From Bradyrhizobium forestalis (GTDB taxonomy: Bacteria > Pseudomonadota > Alphaproteobacteria > Rhizobiales > Xanthobacteraceae): DNA of 64,000 bases. The DNA is taken from the NCBI RefSeq assembly GCF_002795245.1, contig NZ_PGVG01000003.1, positions 248,001-312,000 of the forward strand, given 5' to 3'. Position 1 is the stretch's first letter, and each line of letters starts with the position of its first letter. Below are positions 25,439-35,025 of this stretch, in pieces. Under the pieces are notes generated by a model. The model did no database searches. It saw nothing but the letters and a program-made list of their open reading frames with translations, and was not told the DNA's origin. Made by a program: the position numbers and the translations under genes.

Positions 25439-26272
25439 TTACCGCGTGCCGATCGCCTTGAATTGACGCACCTGCTCCGTCAGCGCCCGTTCCACGGGCA
25501 GCCGCTCCATCGAGGAGGCGCCGTAGAAGCCGTGGCAATGGCGGGTGTTCTTCATGATGAAATCGGCATCCGCGGGATCCGCGATCGGGCCGCCATGCGC
25601 CAGCACCAGGATGTCCGGATTGACGCTGAGCGCGGCGGTGGCCCAGGTGTCGATCTGCCCGGGACAGTCCTTGAGTTTTGGCGCGGTCTGCGCGCCGATC
25701 GAGCCGCCGGTCGTAAGCCCCATGTGGCAGACGATAATGTCGGCGCCGGCGATCGCCATCGCAGCGGCTTCCTTCTCGCTGAACACGTAGGGCGTGGTCA
25801 GCATGTCCTTGTCGTGCGCCTTGGCGATCATGTCGATCTCCAGCGCGTAGGACATGCCGGTCTCTTCGAGGTTGGCGCGGAACGTGCCGTCGATCAGGCC
25901 GACCGTCGGAAAGTTCTGGACGCCGGCAAACCCGAGCGCCTTCAACTGGTCGAGAAAGACATCCATGTCGCGGAACGGATCGGTGCCGTTGACGCCTGCA
26001 ATCACCGGGGTCTGGCCGACCACCGGAAGCACCTCGCTGGCCATCTCCAGTACGATCGCGTTGGCATCGCCGTAAGCCATCAGACCCGCGAGCGAGCCGC
26101 GGCCGGCCATGCGATAGCGGCCGGAATTGTAGATGACGATGAGGTCGACACCGCCGGCCTCTTCGCATTTTGCCGACAGCCCCGTGCCGGCGCCGCCGCC
26201 GACGATCGGCTCGCCGCGCCTCGCCATGTCGCGAAACCTCTTCAGCAGCGCCGCGCGTTCAAACCTGGCCAT
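25439..26272 (-). CDS. TIM-barrel protein of the Tm-1 C-terminal / phosphoenolpyruvate-hydrolase-like family
   Basis: 277 residues of the TIM-barrel family (PF09370 type) that is almost always found next to, or fused with, UPF0261 proteins. Typical blocks are [52 protein letters not shown] and [15 protein letters not shown]. In plants the tomato Tm-1 protein joins UPF0261 with this barrel in one chain; here the two are adjacent genes separated by three bases. The reaction is not established. No signal peptide, so cytoplasmic. It lies between the transporter/UPF0261 fusion and the flotillin gene. Confidence 0.88.
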   Translation of the reverse strand: MARFERAALLKRFRDMARRGEPIVGGGAGTGLSAKCEEAGGVDLIVIYNSGRYRMAGRGSLAGLMAYGDANAIVLEMASEVLPVVGQTPVIAGVNGTDPFRDMDVFLDQLKALGFAGVQNFPTVGLIDGTFRANLEETGMSYALEIDMIAKAHDKDMLTTPYVFSEKEAAAMAIAGADIIVCHMGLTTGGSIGAQTAPKLKDCPGQIDTWATAALSVNPDILVLAHGGPIADPADADFIMKNTRHCHGFYGASSMERLPVERALTEQVRQFKAIGTR

Positions 26273-26275
26273 CGG

Positions 26276-28489
26276 TCACCTCGCTAGTCTCCGCCGCGCG
26301 CCGGCGCGCCCGAACAGCGTTCGGAATGCGCTGACGATGGCGGCTGCAAAGTCGGGATCGTTGATGTTCTTAGGGATCCGAATGAGCTGGCGATTGCCGG
26401 CCTGCCGCACGGTGCGCTCCAGGGTGCGGAACAGCGCAGCGTCGGCGTCCGGATCCCAAAATGGCTGGCCTCGCGCATCGAGTGCGGACACGCCGCCCTC
26501 GGGCAGGAAGAAGCGCACCGGGCCATCCATCTGGTTGAGCCGCTCGCCGATCCAGCGGCCCATGCGCTCGTTCTCTTCCACCGTCGTCCGCATCAACGTC
26601 ACCTGCGGATTGTGGACGTGGAACTTGCGACCACGGTAGCGTTCGGGAATGGTGTCCGGCGCGCCGAAATTGACCATGTCGAGCGCGCCGACCGAGCCGA
26701 CATAGGGCAGGCGGCTGCGGATGATGGCGCCAAAGCGATCCTCGGTCGCCGGAAACACGCCGCCCATCAGCAGGTCGCAGATCTCGGTCGTGGTGAGGTC
26801 GATGACGCCGGCGAGCTGCCCGGATTCGACGAGCTTCTCCATCGAGCGTCCGCCGACCCCGGTGGCATGGAAGACCAGGCACTCGAAATCGTCGCGCAGC
26901 TCCGCCGCGATCTTCTGCACGGCCGGCGTGGTGACGCCGAACATGGTGATGCCGACCGAAGGCAGCCCGGCATTGGTGGCTCGCTCCTTGGCCGCGCGCG
27001 CATCGAGCCGCGCCTTGACCATGCCGGCGAGCGCGTTGGCACCGTTGGCCAGCACCGCGCGCGAGATCGAGTTCAGCCCCTGCACGTCCGTGACCGAGTA
27101 CATCATCGTGATGTCGGCCGGTCCGACATAGGGCCCGACGTCGCCGGAGGCGACGGAGGAGATGATCAGCTTGGGCACGCCGACGGGTAGCGTGCGCATG
27201 CCCGGGGCGACCAACGAGGCCGCGCCGGAGCCGCCGGCCGAGATCACGCCGGCGACATTGTCCTGGCGCCGAAGCCAGTTGGCGAAGGCATCCGCCATCG
27301 CGCTCACGGCGGCCCCGCGATCCGGTCCGAACACGGCGGAGCCGCCGCGGCCGTGATTCAAGGCGATCTCCTGCGCGGAGACGTCGCAGGATGAATGCCT
27401 GCCGCTGGTCGAGACGTCGACCAGCCGCGTGCGCAAGCCGCTTTCCGCGATGATGTCGCGGATGTAGCGCAGCTCCACGCCCTTGGTGTCAAGCGTGCCG
27501 ACGACCAGCACGACAGGCGGGCCCGAGGCCTGGCCCGCCACCGGCTCGCGCTTTCGCCGCGCCGTCTCGTCGAGCCGCGCGACTTGCGTCGAGAGCGTGC
27601 GCGCGGCGGCCTCGATGCGGGCGATCGGCACCGGTTGCGACCATCGCGTCGGGAGAGTCGGGTTGGAGATGTAGATGCGAACCGGTCCGTCGCGGCGTGG
27701 CAACGGCGCCGGTTTCGCTTCGACCCCCGAAGCGGCGACGTCGATGTCCGGCTCGAGCTCGGCGTGAAGCCCGACACCGAGCAGGCGCTGCTGGAGCTCG
27801 CGGTCCGCGGCAAGGCGCGCGGAGTCGATGATGCGGTTGATGCGGCCGTTGACCATGATCGCGACGTTGCGCGAGATTGCGGTGGCGACGCCGATATTCT
27901 GCTCGATCACGAGCACGGACATGTCGTCGTCCTCGCCGAGCTGGAGCAGCATCTCCTCGACCTGCGCCACGATGACGGGCGCGAGCCCTTCGGTCGGCTC
28001 GTCCATGATCAAGAGGTGCGGATTGGTGAGCAGCGCGCGCGAGATCGCCAGCATCTGCTGCTCGCCGCCGGAGAGCTGGCCGCCACCGTGATCCCTACGT
28101 TCGGCGAGGCGCGGGAAAGTGTCGTAGATGCGCTCGACGGTCCAGGCGCCGGAGCGCATGCCGCCAGCGAGCCGCAAATGCTCGTCGACGCTGAGCGAGC
28201 GCCACAGGCGACGTCCCTGCGGCACATAGCCGACGCCGAGCCGCGCGATCTGGGCCGGCGACCGCCGCGTGACATCCTCGCCGCGCACGCGGATCGATCC
28301 GCCGCTCACGGCGACCAGACCCATGATCGCCTTGCACAGCGTGGTCTTGCCCATGCCGTTGCGGCCGACCACGGAAAAGACGCCGCTCTCCAGCGTGAGA
28401 TCGACGCCCTGCAGGGCGTGGGAGTGGCCGTAGTAGACGTCGAGACCGCGGACCTCGAGCGCGGCACTGCCACGGCGGACCTCATTCAT
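26276..28489 (-). CDS. Fusion: LivF-type ABC ATPase + UPF0261 (Tm-1-like) domain
   Basis: 737 residues. Residues 1-245 are a LivF-type ATPase: Walker [11 protein letters not shown] (41-50), signature LSGGEQQ (139-145), Walker [12 protein letters not shown] (159-169), and EQN at the switch site, as usual in LivF. A linker of about 80 residues leads to UPF0261 at about 325-730 ([64 protein letters not shown]). UPF0261 is the nucleotide-binding N-terminal half of tomato Tm-1. The start overlaps the LivG stop by eight bases. Covalent coupling to an importer ATPase suggests that the imported compound, or ATP use, is handed to the UPF0261/TIM-barrel module. Confidence 0.9.
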   Translation of the reverse strand: MNEVRRGSAALEVRGLDVYYGHSHALQGVDLTLESGVFSVVGRNGMGKTTLCKAIMGLVAVSGGSIRVRGEDVTRRSPAQIARLGVGYVPQGRRLWRSLSVDEHLRLAGGMRSGAWTVERIYDTFPRLAERRDHGGGQLSGGEQQMLAISRALLTNPHLLIMDEPTEGLAPVIVAQVEEMLLQLGEDDDMSVLVIEQNIGVATAISRNVAIMVNGRINRIIDSARLAADRELQQRLLGVGLHAELEPDIDVAASGVEAKPAPLPRRDGPVRIYISNPTLPTRWSQPVPIARIEAAARTLSTQVARLDETARRKREPVAGQASGPPVVLVVGTLDTKGVELRYIRDIIAESGLRTRLVDVSTSGRHSSCDVSAQEIALNHGRGGSAVFGPDRGAAVSAMADAFANWLRRQDNVAGVISAGGSGAASLVAPGMRTLPVGVPKLIISSVASGDVGPYVGPADITMMYSVTDVQGLNSISRAVLANGANALAGMVKARLDARAAKERATNAGLPSVGITMFGVTTPAVQKIAAELRDDFECLVFHATGVGGRSMEKLVESGQLAGVIDLTTTEICDLLMGGVFPATEDRFGAIIRSRLPYVGSVGALDMVNFGAPDTIPERYRGRKFHVHNPQVTLMRTTVEENERMGRWIGERLNQMDGPVRFFLPEGGVSALDARGQPFWDPDADAALFRTLERTVRQAGNRQLIRIPKNINDPDFAAAIVSAFRTLFGRAGARRRLAR

Positions 28490-29264
28490 GGCCGCCTCCG
28501 AGATAGAGCTCCTGCACTTCGGGATCCGACTGAATCTCTTCCGGCAGGCCCTCCTTGAAGACGCGGCCGTTGTGCATCATCGTGACGCTCTCGACGACGC
28601 GCAGCGCCACGTCCATGTCGTGCTCGATGATGATGTAGCCGATATGGGCCGGCAGCGAGGTCAGGATATCGATCAGCTCGGCCCGTTCGGTCGGCGACAG
28701 GCCAGCAGCCGGCTCGTCGAACAGGACAAAGCGCGGCGCGCCGGCGAGCGCGAGCGCGATCTCGAGCTGGCGCTGCTGGCCGTGCGCAAGCTCGGCCACG
28801 CGCTGATCCTTCACGGCGGACAGATGGACGGCCTGCACGAGATTGTCGGCCGCATGCATCAGGGCATCGTTCTGTCCCGGGCGCAGGAACGAGAAGCGCC
28901 CGCGCGAGACGCCGCGGCAGGCGAGATAGACATTGTCCTGCACGGTGAGGCCGGGGAACAGCGCCGAGATCTGGTAGGTCCGGCGCAGCCCGCGGCGGAT
29001 GCGTTCATAGGGCGGGAAGTGCGTGACGTCCTCGCCGAAGAAGCGGATGGTGCCGGAGGAGGGCGGGAAGTCGCCGGTGATGCAGTTGAACAGTGTGGTC
29101 TTGCCGGCACCGTTCGAGCCGAGCACCGCGCGGCGTTCGCCGGGACGCACGGTGATGGTGACGTCGGTCAGCGCCGCCAGCGCGCCGAACAGCCGTGTCA
29201 CCCCGCGCAGCTCCAGCGCTGCACCGGCGCCGACGGCGGAAAGGCGTTGAGCGACGCTATCCAT
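28482..29264 (-). CDS. Branched-chain-type ABC ATPase LivG
   Basis: 260 residues of the LivG family, from ATG 29264 with GGAGGA upstream. Walker [10 protein letters not shown], the LivG-specific insertion around [15 protein letters not shown], signature AHGQQRQLE (degenerate LSGGQ), Walker [12 protein letters not shown], and switch His in [11 protein letters not shown]. The signature change from LSGGQ to AHGQQ is a LivG-family feature. Overlaps LivM stop by eight bases and the fusion start by eight. Forms a heterodimer with the ATPase part of the downstream fusion. Confidence 0.92.
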   Translation of the reverse strand: MDSVAQRLSAVGAGAALELRGVTRLFGALAALTDVTITVRPGERRAVLGSNGAGKTTLFNCITGDFPPSSGTIRFFGEDVTHFPPYERIRRGLRRTYQISALFPGLTVQDNVYLACRGVSRGRFSFLRPGQNDALMHAADNLVQAVHLSAVKDQRVAELAHGQQRQLEIALALAGAPRFVLFDEPAAGLSPTERAELIDILTSLPAHIGYIIIEHDMDVALRVVESVTMMHNGRVFKEGLPEEIQSDPEVQELYLGGGHE

Positions 29265-30339
29265 GGCCGCGTCCTCCGCCTTGGCGATCGTTGCGGGGAC
29301 GCTGGCTTTGGCGCCAACGCTGCCACAGGCCGATGACGCCGTCCGACGACCAGAACACGATGGCAAGGAAGCCGAGCCCGATCAGCAGGCGGAAGCGGTT
29401 GCCGTCGAGCCCGAGCCGGACCAGGAAGTCGAGCGCGAAGGTGCGCAGCAGCACGAAGATCAGCGCGCCGATGAAGGGGCCGATCGGGCGCGTGATGCCG
29501 CCGACGACGGCGATGATCAGGACATCGATACAGGCCCCGACGCTGACCGAGCCCGGCGAGATCTGGCGGTAGTTCCAGACCTGAAGCACGCCGGCGAGGG
29601 CGGCCACGAAGGACGCGAAAGCATAGGCGGCGATGCGGTGCGCATTGACGTTGAAGCCGAGCGCCGCCATGCGCCGCGGATTGTCGCGCACGCCCTGGAG
29701 AGCCAGGCCGAAGGGGGCACGCGAGAGATATTCGACGGCGAAATAGCAGAGCGCGGCGACCGCGAGCACGACATAGTAGAAGGGGATGTCGGCGCGCCAG
29801 TTCACGCCCCAGAAGTGCGGCGTCGCCACATTGTTGATGCCGGTATGGCCGTTGAAGATCGCCCAGTTCTGGTTGGTGAAATAGTAGAAGGCAGCTCCGA
29901 TCGCGAGCGTGATCATGATGGTGTAGATGCCTTCGGTGCGCACCGCGAGCGCGCCGCCGAGCGTGCCGAACGCGGTCGCCAGCGCCAGCGCCATCGGCAC
30001 CGCAAGCCACCACGGCCAGCCCAGGCTGATATTGGCGTTGCCGCTGATACCAAACACGGCGACCATGTAGGCCGAGAAGCCCGCGATGGTGAGCTGCATC
30101 AGGCTGACCATGCCGCCATAGCCGGCGAGGAACATCAGGCTCAACGCCATGATGCCGAGGATCAGCGTGGTCGCGAAGATCTCGATCAGAAAGAAGCCGC
30201 TCGCGATCAGCGGCATGATCAGGAGAAGGACGACGACGATCCAGGCCGCGGGGTTGTTGACCTCCGGCCACGCCCGCGCCGGGCGCTGCGCCATCGCGGC
30301 GGGGCGTACGGCAACGCGGGCATCGTGGGCGAGCGACAT
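29257..30339 (-). CDS. Branched-chain-type ABC permease LivM
   Basis: Membrane subunit of 360 residues with about ten hydrophobic segments. Conserved blocks are GYGGMVSLMQLTIAGFSAYM (usual GxGGxxSLGHAAFFGIGAY pattern) and GLALQGVRDNPRRMAALGFNV, the coupling loop with the EAA-like sequence. The N-terminal 30 residues are cytoplasmic and basic. It lies one base after LivH and overlaps LivG. Substrates of this family range from branched amino acids to aromatic acids, amides and urea; the canonical GH in GHAAF is replaced here. Confidence 0.92.
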   Translation of the reverse strand: MSLAHDARVAVRPAAMAQRPARAWPEVNNPAAWIVVVLLLIMPLIASGFFLIEIFATTLILGIMALSLMFLAGYGGMVSLMQLTIAGFSAYMVAVFGISGNANISLGWPWWLAVPMALALATAFGTLGGALAVRTEGIYTIMITLAIGAAFYYFTNQNWAIFNGHTGINNVATPHFWGVNWRADIPFYYVVLAVAALCYFAVEYLSRAPFGLALQGVRDNPRRMAALGFNVNAHRIAAYAFASFVAALAGVLQVWNYRQISPGSVSVGACIDVLIIAVVGGITRPIGPFIGALIFVLLRTFALDFLVRLGLDGNRFRLLIGLGFLAIVFWSSDGVIGLWQRWRQSQRPRNDRQGGGRGHG

Positions 30340-30340
30340 C

Positions 30341-31351
30341 TCAGCGCCTCGCCAACAGGCCTTGCGGCCGGATCGCCAGCACCAGGACCATGATCAGGAA
30401 GGTCACGACGATGGCGTAGGTCGGGATGTAGACCGAGCCGAGCTGCTCGGCGAGGCCGATGATCAGCGCGCCGAGCGCTGCGCCGGGGATCGAGCCCATG
30501 CCGCCGACGATCACGACGACGAGGGAAGCCAGCAGGAAGCGGATGTCCTCGCCAGGCGACAATGACTGGAAGGTGCCGCCGACGACGCCGGCGATGCCTG
30601 CAAGCCCTGCGCCGAACGCGAACACAGCTACGAAGACGAGTTGAATGCGCACGCCGGTCGCAGCCAGGATATCGCGATCGTCGACGCCCGCGCGGATGAT
30701 CATGCCGACGCGCGTGCGATTGAGCGCGAGCCACATCGCCACGCCGATGACCGCGGATGCGGCGAAGATCACGAGCCGTACAAGCGGATATCTGAGATAG
30801 ACCGGCTCGCCCGAGGATTTCACCGCCGTGATCAACGGCAGGTCCACCGGCCCGATCAGCCAGCCCGGGGTCTGGATCTGGTAAAAATCGCCACCGCAGG
30901 CCCACAGCATGAGGTCGGCAAACACGATCGACAGCCCGATCGTCACCATGGTCTGCCTCAGGTCCTGGCCCTCCATGCGGCGGAACACGATCACCTGGAG
31001 CAGGACGCCGACCAGGGCGGTCATGATGAAGGCAACGATGAAGCTGAGGATCCAGGAGCCGGTCGATGTGCTGATGGCGTAGCCGACATAGCCGCCGAAC
31101 AGATAGAGCGAGCCGTGGGCGAGGTTGACGTTGCGCATCAGGCCGAAGATCAGCGTGAAGCCGCTGGCGACGAGGAAGTAGAGGCCTCCGAGCGTGATGC
31201 CGTTGAAGAGCGCATTGAGGAAGACCCGCTTGCGGCCGATCGCCTCTTCGAGCCCCGGCGGCCAGACCGCGAAGATCAGCCAGAGCACGATCGCAATGGC
31301 AATGATCGCGATCAGCGCCCAGGCCGGATGGCGTTCGACAAAGCGGCTCAT
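30341..31351 (-). CDS. Branched-chain-type ABC permease LivH
   Basis: 336 residues, first transporter gene of this operon. Blocks GLYFLVASGFTLIFGLMRNVNLAHGSLYLFGGYV and RAGVDDRDILAATGVRI (coupling loop) identify LivH. About eight to nine membrane helices, the first at residues 10-30. The LivK-like binding protein is not adjacent; it is 1.5 kb upstream beyond an AraC gene and a repeat-filled gap, so the permease genes probably have their own promoter inside 31352-31884. Confidence 0.92.
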   Translation of the reverse strand: MSRFVERHPAWALIAIIAIAIVLWLIFAVWPPGLEEAIGRKRVFLNALFNGITLGGLYFLVASGFTLIFGLMRNVNLAHGSLYLFGGYVGYAISTSTGSWILSFIVAFIMTALVGVLLQVIVFRRMEGQDLRQTMVTIGLSIVFADLMLWACGGDFYQIQTPGWLIGPVDLPLITAVKSSGEPVYLRYPLVRLVIFAASAVIGVAMWLALNRTRVGMIIRAGVDDRDILAATGVRIQLVFVAVFAFGAGLAGIAGVVGGTFQSLSPGEDIRFLLASLVVVIVGGMGSIPGAALGALIIGLAEQLGSVYIPTYAIVVTFLIMVLVLAIRPQGLLARR

Positions 31352-31714
31352 GGCCTCACCTCGCCCCGCTTGCGGTGTGGCAATCGCGTACGGGAAGCGG
31401 ATTCCCTGCGGTCCATCCTTCGAGACGCCCGCTTTGGCGGGCTCCTCAGGATGAGGGCGGAGCTTGCTGCAGCAGTTTCAACGGGGCCGATGTCGATGAG
31501 CCTCATCCTGAGCCCCCAGCGCCGAAAGCGGGCGCTGCACATGGAACCATGAACCACCTGCGAGACGTCGTCTGACAGGTGGTTCATGGAGAGGAGACCA
31601 CGGAGCGGTCGTCTCGAAGGACGAGGCGCTTGCTCGGGCCGTTCCAAGAGATCATCTGCGATTGCTCGCCCGCGCGCGGGGAGGGGGCGCGCGGAAGGCC
31701 TAGGCACACCTCGA

Positions 31715-31740
31715 TCCTCTCCCCGCATGCGGGGAGAGGA
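31715..31740. repeat. Perfect 26-base palindrome
   Basis: TCCTCTCCCCGCA followed directly by its reverse complement. It is a variant of the palindromes at 11541-11562 and 11635-11658 (same CCTCTCCC core), so one repeat family occurs at both sites. Confidence 0.85.
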
Positions 31741-31798
31741 GGGATCCAAGCCGTTGCCGGCTGCTGGCCCTGCCATGGACGAACGTCCTCCCTGGACT

Positions 31799-31821
31799 CG
31801 CGATCCTCTTTCGGGATCGCG
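31799..31821 (-). terminator. Hairpin downstream of the araC-type gene
   Basis: Eight-base arms CGCGATCC / GGATCGCG with a seven-base loop, 64 bases past the AraC stop on the minus strand. Likely transcription terminator or mRNA 3' stabiliser. No clear U-run follows, so rho-independent function is uncertain. Confidence 0.45.
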
Positions 31822-31884
31822 TGCCCGCATCCTAGCGAGGCGGCGAGGGCGACGTTTGATCGAGAGTATCTTTTCGTGCCGCGA

Positions 31885-32712
31885 TCAGGCGCGCAAAACC
31901 TTGGCTGCGCGACGATAATCGGTCGGGGCCATTCCGACATTGGCGGCGAAGAAGCGGGTGAAACCGCTCTGCGAGGAGAAGCCGAGATCGAAGCCGATGT
32001 CGGCGATCGGCGTCTCGCTCGCCACCAGCGCCTCGAGCGCCTGTTCCATGATCAGCGTATTGAGATAGAGGTTCGGCGTGAGGCCGGTCTGCACGCGGAA
32101 CAGCCGGTAGAAGTGCGGCCGCGACAGGCCGGATTCGCGCGCGATGGTGTCGAGCTCGATCTCGGCGCCGGGGCTTTCCGACATCATCTTGATGCATTTG
32201 CGCACGCGAAAATCGGTGACGGAACCGTTGGCGCGCGGATCGCGCGCGATCTCGGCCTGCTGCCAGCTCTCGTCGTAGCAGATGTCGATCAGCCTTCTCA
32301 GCTCGGAATCGAGGCTGGACAGGGATGGTGCGCCGCACACGAGCGCGGCGGTCCGCCTGATATGCTTGTCGAGTGCAGGCGTGCGCCTGAATTGGGTGCG
32401 GCCGAACCGCAGACGGTCGGTGCCGGCGGTATCAGGCGCAAACCATTCGGCGTTGACGTAGAGCACGAAGAAGATCGCGCCGCCGTCGAGATCGCTTGGC
32501 AGGAAGTTGTGTGGCTCCCATGGATTGACGGCGACGACGGAGGATTCGGTGAGATCATAATGCCCGTTGGAGACGTCGATGCATGCCGGCATGCCGCCGA
32601 CATGGAAGATCAGATGACCTTCGCGATGGGCGTGGATATTGAAAGGGCGGTTCAATTGATAAACCGTCGCCCGGCCGAAGCGGCCGTGGAAGACGGCGAG
32701 CGCACGGCTCAT
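31885..32712 (-). CDS. AraC-family transcription regulator
   Basis: 275 residues from ATG 32712 (GGGAGGGGAAGG upstream). N-terminal cupin-like sensor domain (about 1-145, with FNIHAHREGHLIFHVGG and NPWEPHNFLP) and a C-terminal double helix-turn-helix (about 170-275: LDTIARESGLSRPHFYRLFRVQTG and IADIGFDLGFSSQSGFTRFFAANVG). It lies between the LivK-like gene and the livH operon on the same strand, so it most likely controls these transport genes and the downstream Mo-hydroxylase run in response to the imported compound. Confidence 0.92.
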   Translation of the reverse strand: MSRALAVFHGRFGRATVYQLNRPFNIHAHREGHLIFHVGGMPACIDVSNGHYDLTESSVVAVNPWEPHNFLPSDLDGGAIFFVLYVNAEWFAPDTAGTDRLRFGRTQFRRTPALDKHIRRTAALVCGAPSLSSLDSELRRLIDICYDESWQQAEIARDPRANGSVTDFRVRKCIKMMSESPGAEIELDTIARESGLSRPHFYRLFRVQTGLTPNLYLNTLIMEQALEALVASETPIADIGFDLGFSSQSGFTRFFAANVGMAPTDYRRAAKVLRA

Positions 32713-32777
32713 GCCTTCCCCTCCCGAATGTTCTTGTCTTTTCGGCAAGCGTTCAACAACGCCGCCGAGATTGCAAG

Positions 32778-32814
32778 AGCGGAGAGCGACCGCGTCAGCA
32801 AGTCGCTCTCCGCT
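32778..32814 (-). terminator. Strong hairpin after the LivK-like gene
   Basis: 13-base perfect arms AGCGGAGAGCGAC / GTCGCTCTCCGCT (32778-32790 and 32802-32814), about 22 bases after the stop of the binding-protein gene and upstream of the AraC start. It would terminate or attenuate transcription so that the binding protein is made in excess. No long U-run is visible. Confidence 0.6.
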
Positions 32815-32836
32815 TACACCGCGCAGGCGTGATGCG

Positions 32837-34087
32837 TCAGTATTTCTTACATTCCGGAACGGCGCGGCTCGGCAGTCCGATCTTGGAGAACACGGCCGGA
32901 TCGTAGCCGAGCGTTTGGTTCACGTTCGGGATCACCTTCACGACCTTGCTGAACAGCGCACCCTTGCCGTCATCGACGACTTCGGTGACGAAGTTGGTGC
33001 CGATCGCCTGGCGGTTGGAGTCCAGCTTGATCTTGCCGTTCGGCGCGTCGAGCTCGATCTTCGCCAGTGCTTCCCTGAACTTTGCCTGGTTGTTGGAGAG
33101 ATCGCCATTGACCTGACGCAGCGCGAGGATCAGCGCCATGGTTGAATCATAGTAGTTGGTCGCCAGCAGCGACGGGCTCGGGAAGCGCTTGTTGGGCGGG
33201 AAGGCGTCCTGATAGGCCTTCACGAACTTCTGCCAGCCCGGATCCTCCCAGGTGTCGGCCTGACCGCTCGCCGCGATGGTTCCGATCAAGGCGTTCTTGG
33301 CGTTGCCTTTCGACGACAGGATGGTCTGGTCGATCATGATGGAACCGCCCATCAGATGCGCCTTGCCGCCGGCCTGCTGATACTGGTTGAGGAAGTTGAC
33401 GGCATCCGCCCCGCCGAGCCCGAGATAGATCGCATCAACATCGTCGGGCAGGGCGGCGATGACGGAGGCGAAGTCCTTGGTTCCGAGCGGCACCCATTGC
33501 CGGTTGGTGACCTGTCCGCCCATTCCGCAAAATTCGAGTACCAGCCCGAACACCTGGGTGTAGATGAAGGAATAGTCCTCACCGACGGTTGCGATCTTGC
33601 GATACTTCTTTTCCTCATAGGCGTATTTGCCGAGGCCGACCTGCCACTGCGCGCCGTCCATGTTGTAGCGGAAGAAGTTCGGCGCGGGGTCGACATAGGT
33701 GGTTTCCTGCGCGCCCGAGGCCGCATTGACGAAGGTCAGCTCGGGATGGGTCTTGGCAAAGTTCTTCACCGCGATGCCTTCGTCGCCGGAGAGCGGCGAC
33801 AGCAGGATCTGCACCTTGTCCTGCTCAATCAGCTTGCGCACCGCGCGCACGGCGGAGTCCGGCGTTGCGTCGGTCGAGGCGACGATGAACTCGAGCTCCT
33901 TGTCGCCGACCTTCTTGCCCAGCACGTTGAGCGCCGTCTGGTGGCCGCGCATGCCGTCCTCGCCGAGCACCGTGTAGGTGCCTTCGAGCGTTGCGGTCAC
34001 GCCGACCTTGATCTTTTCCTGAGCGATCGCGGCGCCTGAAAGAAACAGGCTGCTCAGCGCGAGCAGCCCCACACTGCATTTCGACAT
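32837..34087 (-). CDS. LivK-type periplasmic binding protein
   Basis: 416 residues from ATG 34087 (GAGGGGAGGAG upstream). The signal peptide ends at AAIAQE (about residue 23). The mature part starts EKIKVGVTATLEGTYTVLGEDGMRG, as in type I periplasmic receptors of the branched-chain family (Peripla_BP_6). Presumed receptor for LivH/LivM/LivG and the LivF fusion, although separated from them by the AraC gene and the repeat mosaic. Followed by a strong hairpin. Ligand unknown; amide- or aromatic-binding members have similar length. Confidence 0.9.
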   Translation of the reverse strand: MSKCSVGLLALSSLFLSGAAIAQEKIKVGVTATLEGTYTVLGEDGMRGHQTALNVLGKKVGDKELEFIVASTDATPDSAVRAVRKLIEQDKVQILLSPLSGDEGIAVKNFAKTHPELTFVNAASGAQETTYVDPAPNFFRYNMDGAQWQVGLGKYAYEEKKYRKIATVGEDYSFIYTQVFGLVLEFCGMGGQVTNRQWVPLGTKDFASVIAALPDDVDAIYLGLGGADAVNFLNQYQQAGGKAHLMGGSIMIDQTILSSKGNAKNALIGTIAASGQADTWEDPGWQKFVKAYQDAFPPNKRFPSPSLLATNYYDSTMALILALRQVNGDLSNNQAKFREALAKIELDAPNGKIKLDSNRQAIGTNFVTEVVDDGKGALFSKVVKVIPNVNQTLGYDPAVFSKIGLPSRAVPECKKY

Positions 34088-34280
34088 TGTGCTCCTCCCC
34101 TCTGTCGTCGATTTGTCGCCAACCGGCGCGACGCCCGCGGCTCTCAAGGGCTCGCGGATTTGACGGGAAAGCTAGCCGAAGTTGCATGCGGTGCACGCGT
34201 GGGCGCCTCGTTCGGCTTGACGGGCAGTCTCATTTTGGATGTTGCGGCGCAAATGGTTTCGCGGTGCAACAGGGTGCGGG

Positions 34281-35015
34281 TCATCCCGCGAGAAATCCTC
34301 CGTCCACCGCGACCACCGTGCCGGTCGCATATTGCGAAGCCGGCATGCACAGGAAGGCGACTGCCCCGGCGATGTCCTCGGGCTGTCCCCAGCGCTTGAA
34401 CGCGGTCCGGTCGGCGATGCGCTGATAATGGGCGCGGTCGGTGCGGCCGGCGGCGTTGATCGCCGTTTCGATATAGCCGGGCGCCACCGCATTGACGCGG
34501 ATGCCTTCCTCGGCCCACTTCAGAGCCAGCGCTTTCGTCAGCATCACGACGCCGCCCTTGCTGGCGCAATAGGCGGGAATCCGTGGCAGCGCCAGCGTCG
34601 CGTTCATCGAGGCGATGTTGACGATCGAGCCCTTCTGCTCCGCAAGCAGCGGGTGGAACGCCATGCAAGTCCGGAACGTGCCGGTGAGATTGACGTCGAG
34701 CACCTTCATGAACGTCTCGATCTCGAATTCCTTGTCGCGCGCGAGAATTCCGGCGCAGTTGACCAGCGCGTCGACCCGCGTGTGCTGCCGCGCGAAGGAG
34801 TTCACGGCCGCATCATCGGTGACGTCGAGTGTCGCGAGCGTGAGCCCGGTGCGCGGCTTGAGCAGGGTGCGGGCGAGATCGGCCTCGTTCGCGGCGCTTG
34901 CGGTCACCGTCGCGCCGAGGTCGCAAAACTGGCTGCTGATGGCCGCGCCAATGTCGCCGGCGCCGCCGATCACGACGGCATGAAAGCCGGGCGCGAGGGA
35001 GAAATTCGAATTCAT
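34281..35015 (-). CDS. Short-chain dehydrogenase/reductase
   Basis: NAD(P)-dependent oxidoreductase of 244 residues. The Rossmann motif appears as [17 protein letters not shown] as LVNCAGIL, and the catalytic Ser-Tyr-Lys as NIASMNA, with YCASKGG; C-terminal block is [11 protein letters not shown]. Ends [13 protein letters not shown], typical of sugar/polyol dehydrogenases. It lies 10 bases after the LacI gene on the same strand, hence likely part of the LacI-controlled carbohydrate cassette transcribed divergently at 36.2 kb rather than of the livH system. Confidence 0.92.
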   Translation of the reverse strand: MNSNFSLAPGFHAVVIGGAGDIGAAISSQFCDLGATVTASAANEADLARTLLKPRTGLTLATLDVTDDAAVNSFARQHTRVDALVNCAGILARDKEFEIETFMKVLDVNLTGTFRTCMAFHPLLAEQKGSIVNIASMNATLALPRIPAYCASKGGVVMLTKALALKWAEEGIRVNAVAPGYIETAINAAGRTDRAHYQRIADRTAFKRWGQPEDIAGAVAFLCMPASQYATGTVVAVDGGFLAG

Positions 35016-35025
35016 CCGTAGGGTC

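Larger units (their letters stand above)
31352..31884. repeat. Intergenic mosaic of palindromes and inverted repeats
   Basis: 533 bases without a credible gene. Contents: hairpin GCCCGC-TTTG-GCGGGC (31427-31442); CTCAGGATGAGG (31445-31456) with its perfect inverse CCTCATCCTGAG (31501-31512); AGCGCC...GGCGCT hairpin near 31519-31537; 14-base inverted repeat CCATGAACCACCTG (31547-31560) with inverse at 31576-31589; a perfect 26-base palindrome at 31715-31740; and a hairpin CGCGATCC...GGATCGCG (31799-31821). The TCCTTCGAGACGC and CTCAGGATGAGG pieces are of the intergenic mosaic type common in rhizobia. The promoter of the livH operon must also lie here. Confidence 0.75.

Noticed and set aside
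31579..32832. 417-codon plus-strand frame over the repeat mosaic and AraC gene
   Set aside because: Runs antisense through the AraC domain and through palindromic repeats; no motif, no ribosome-binding site.
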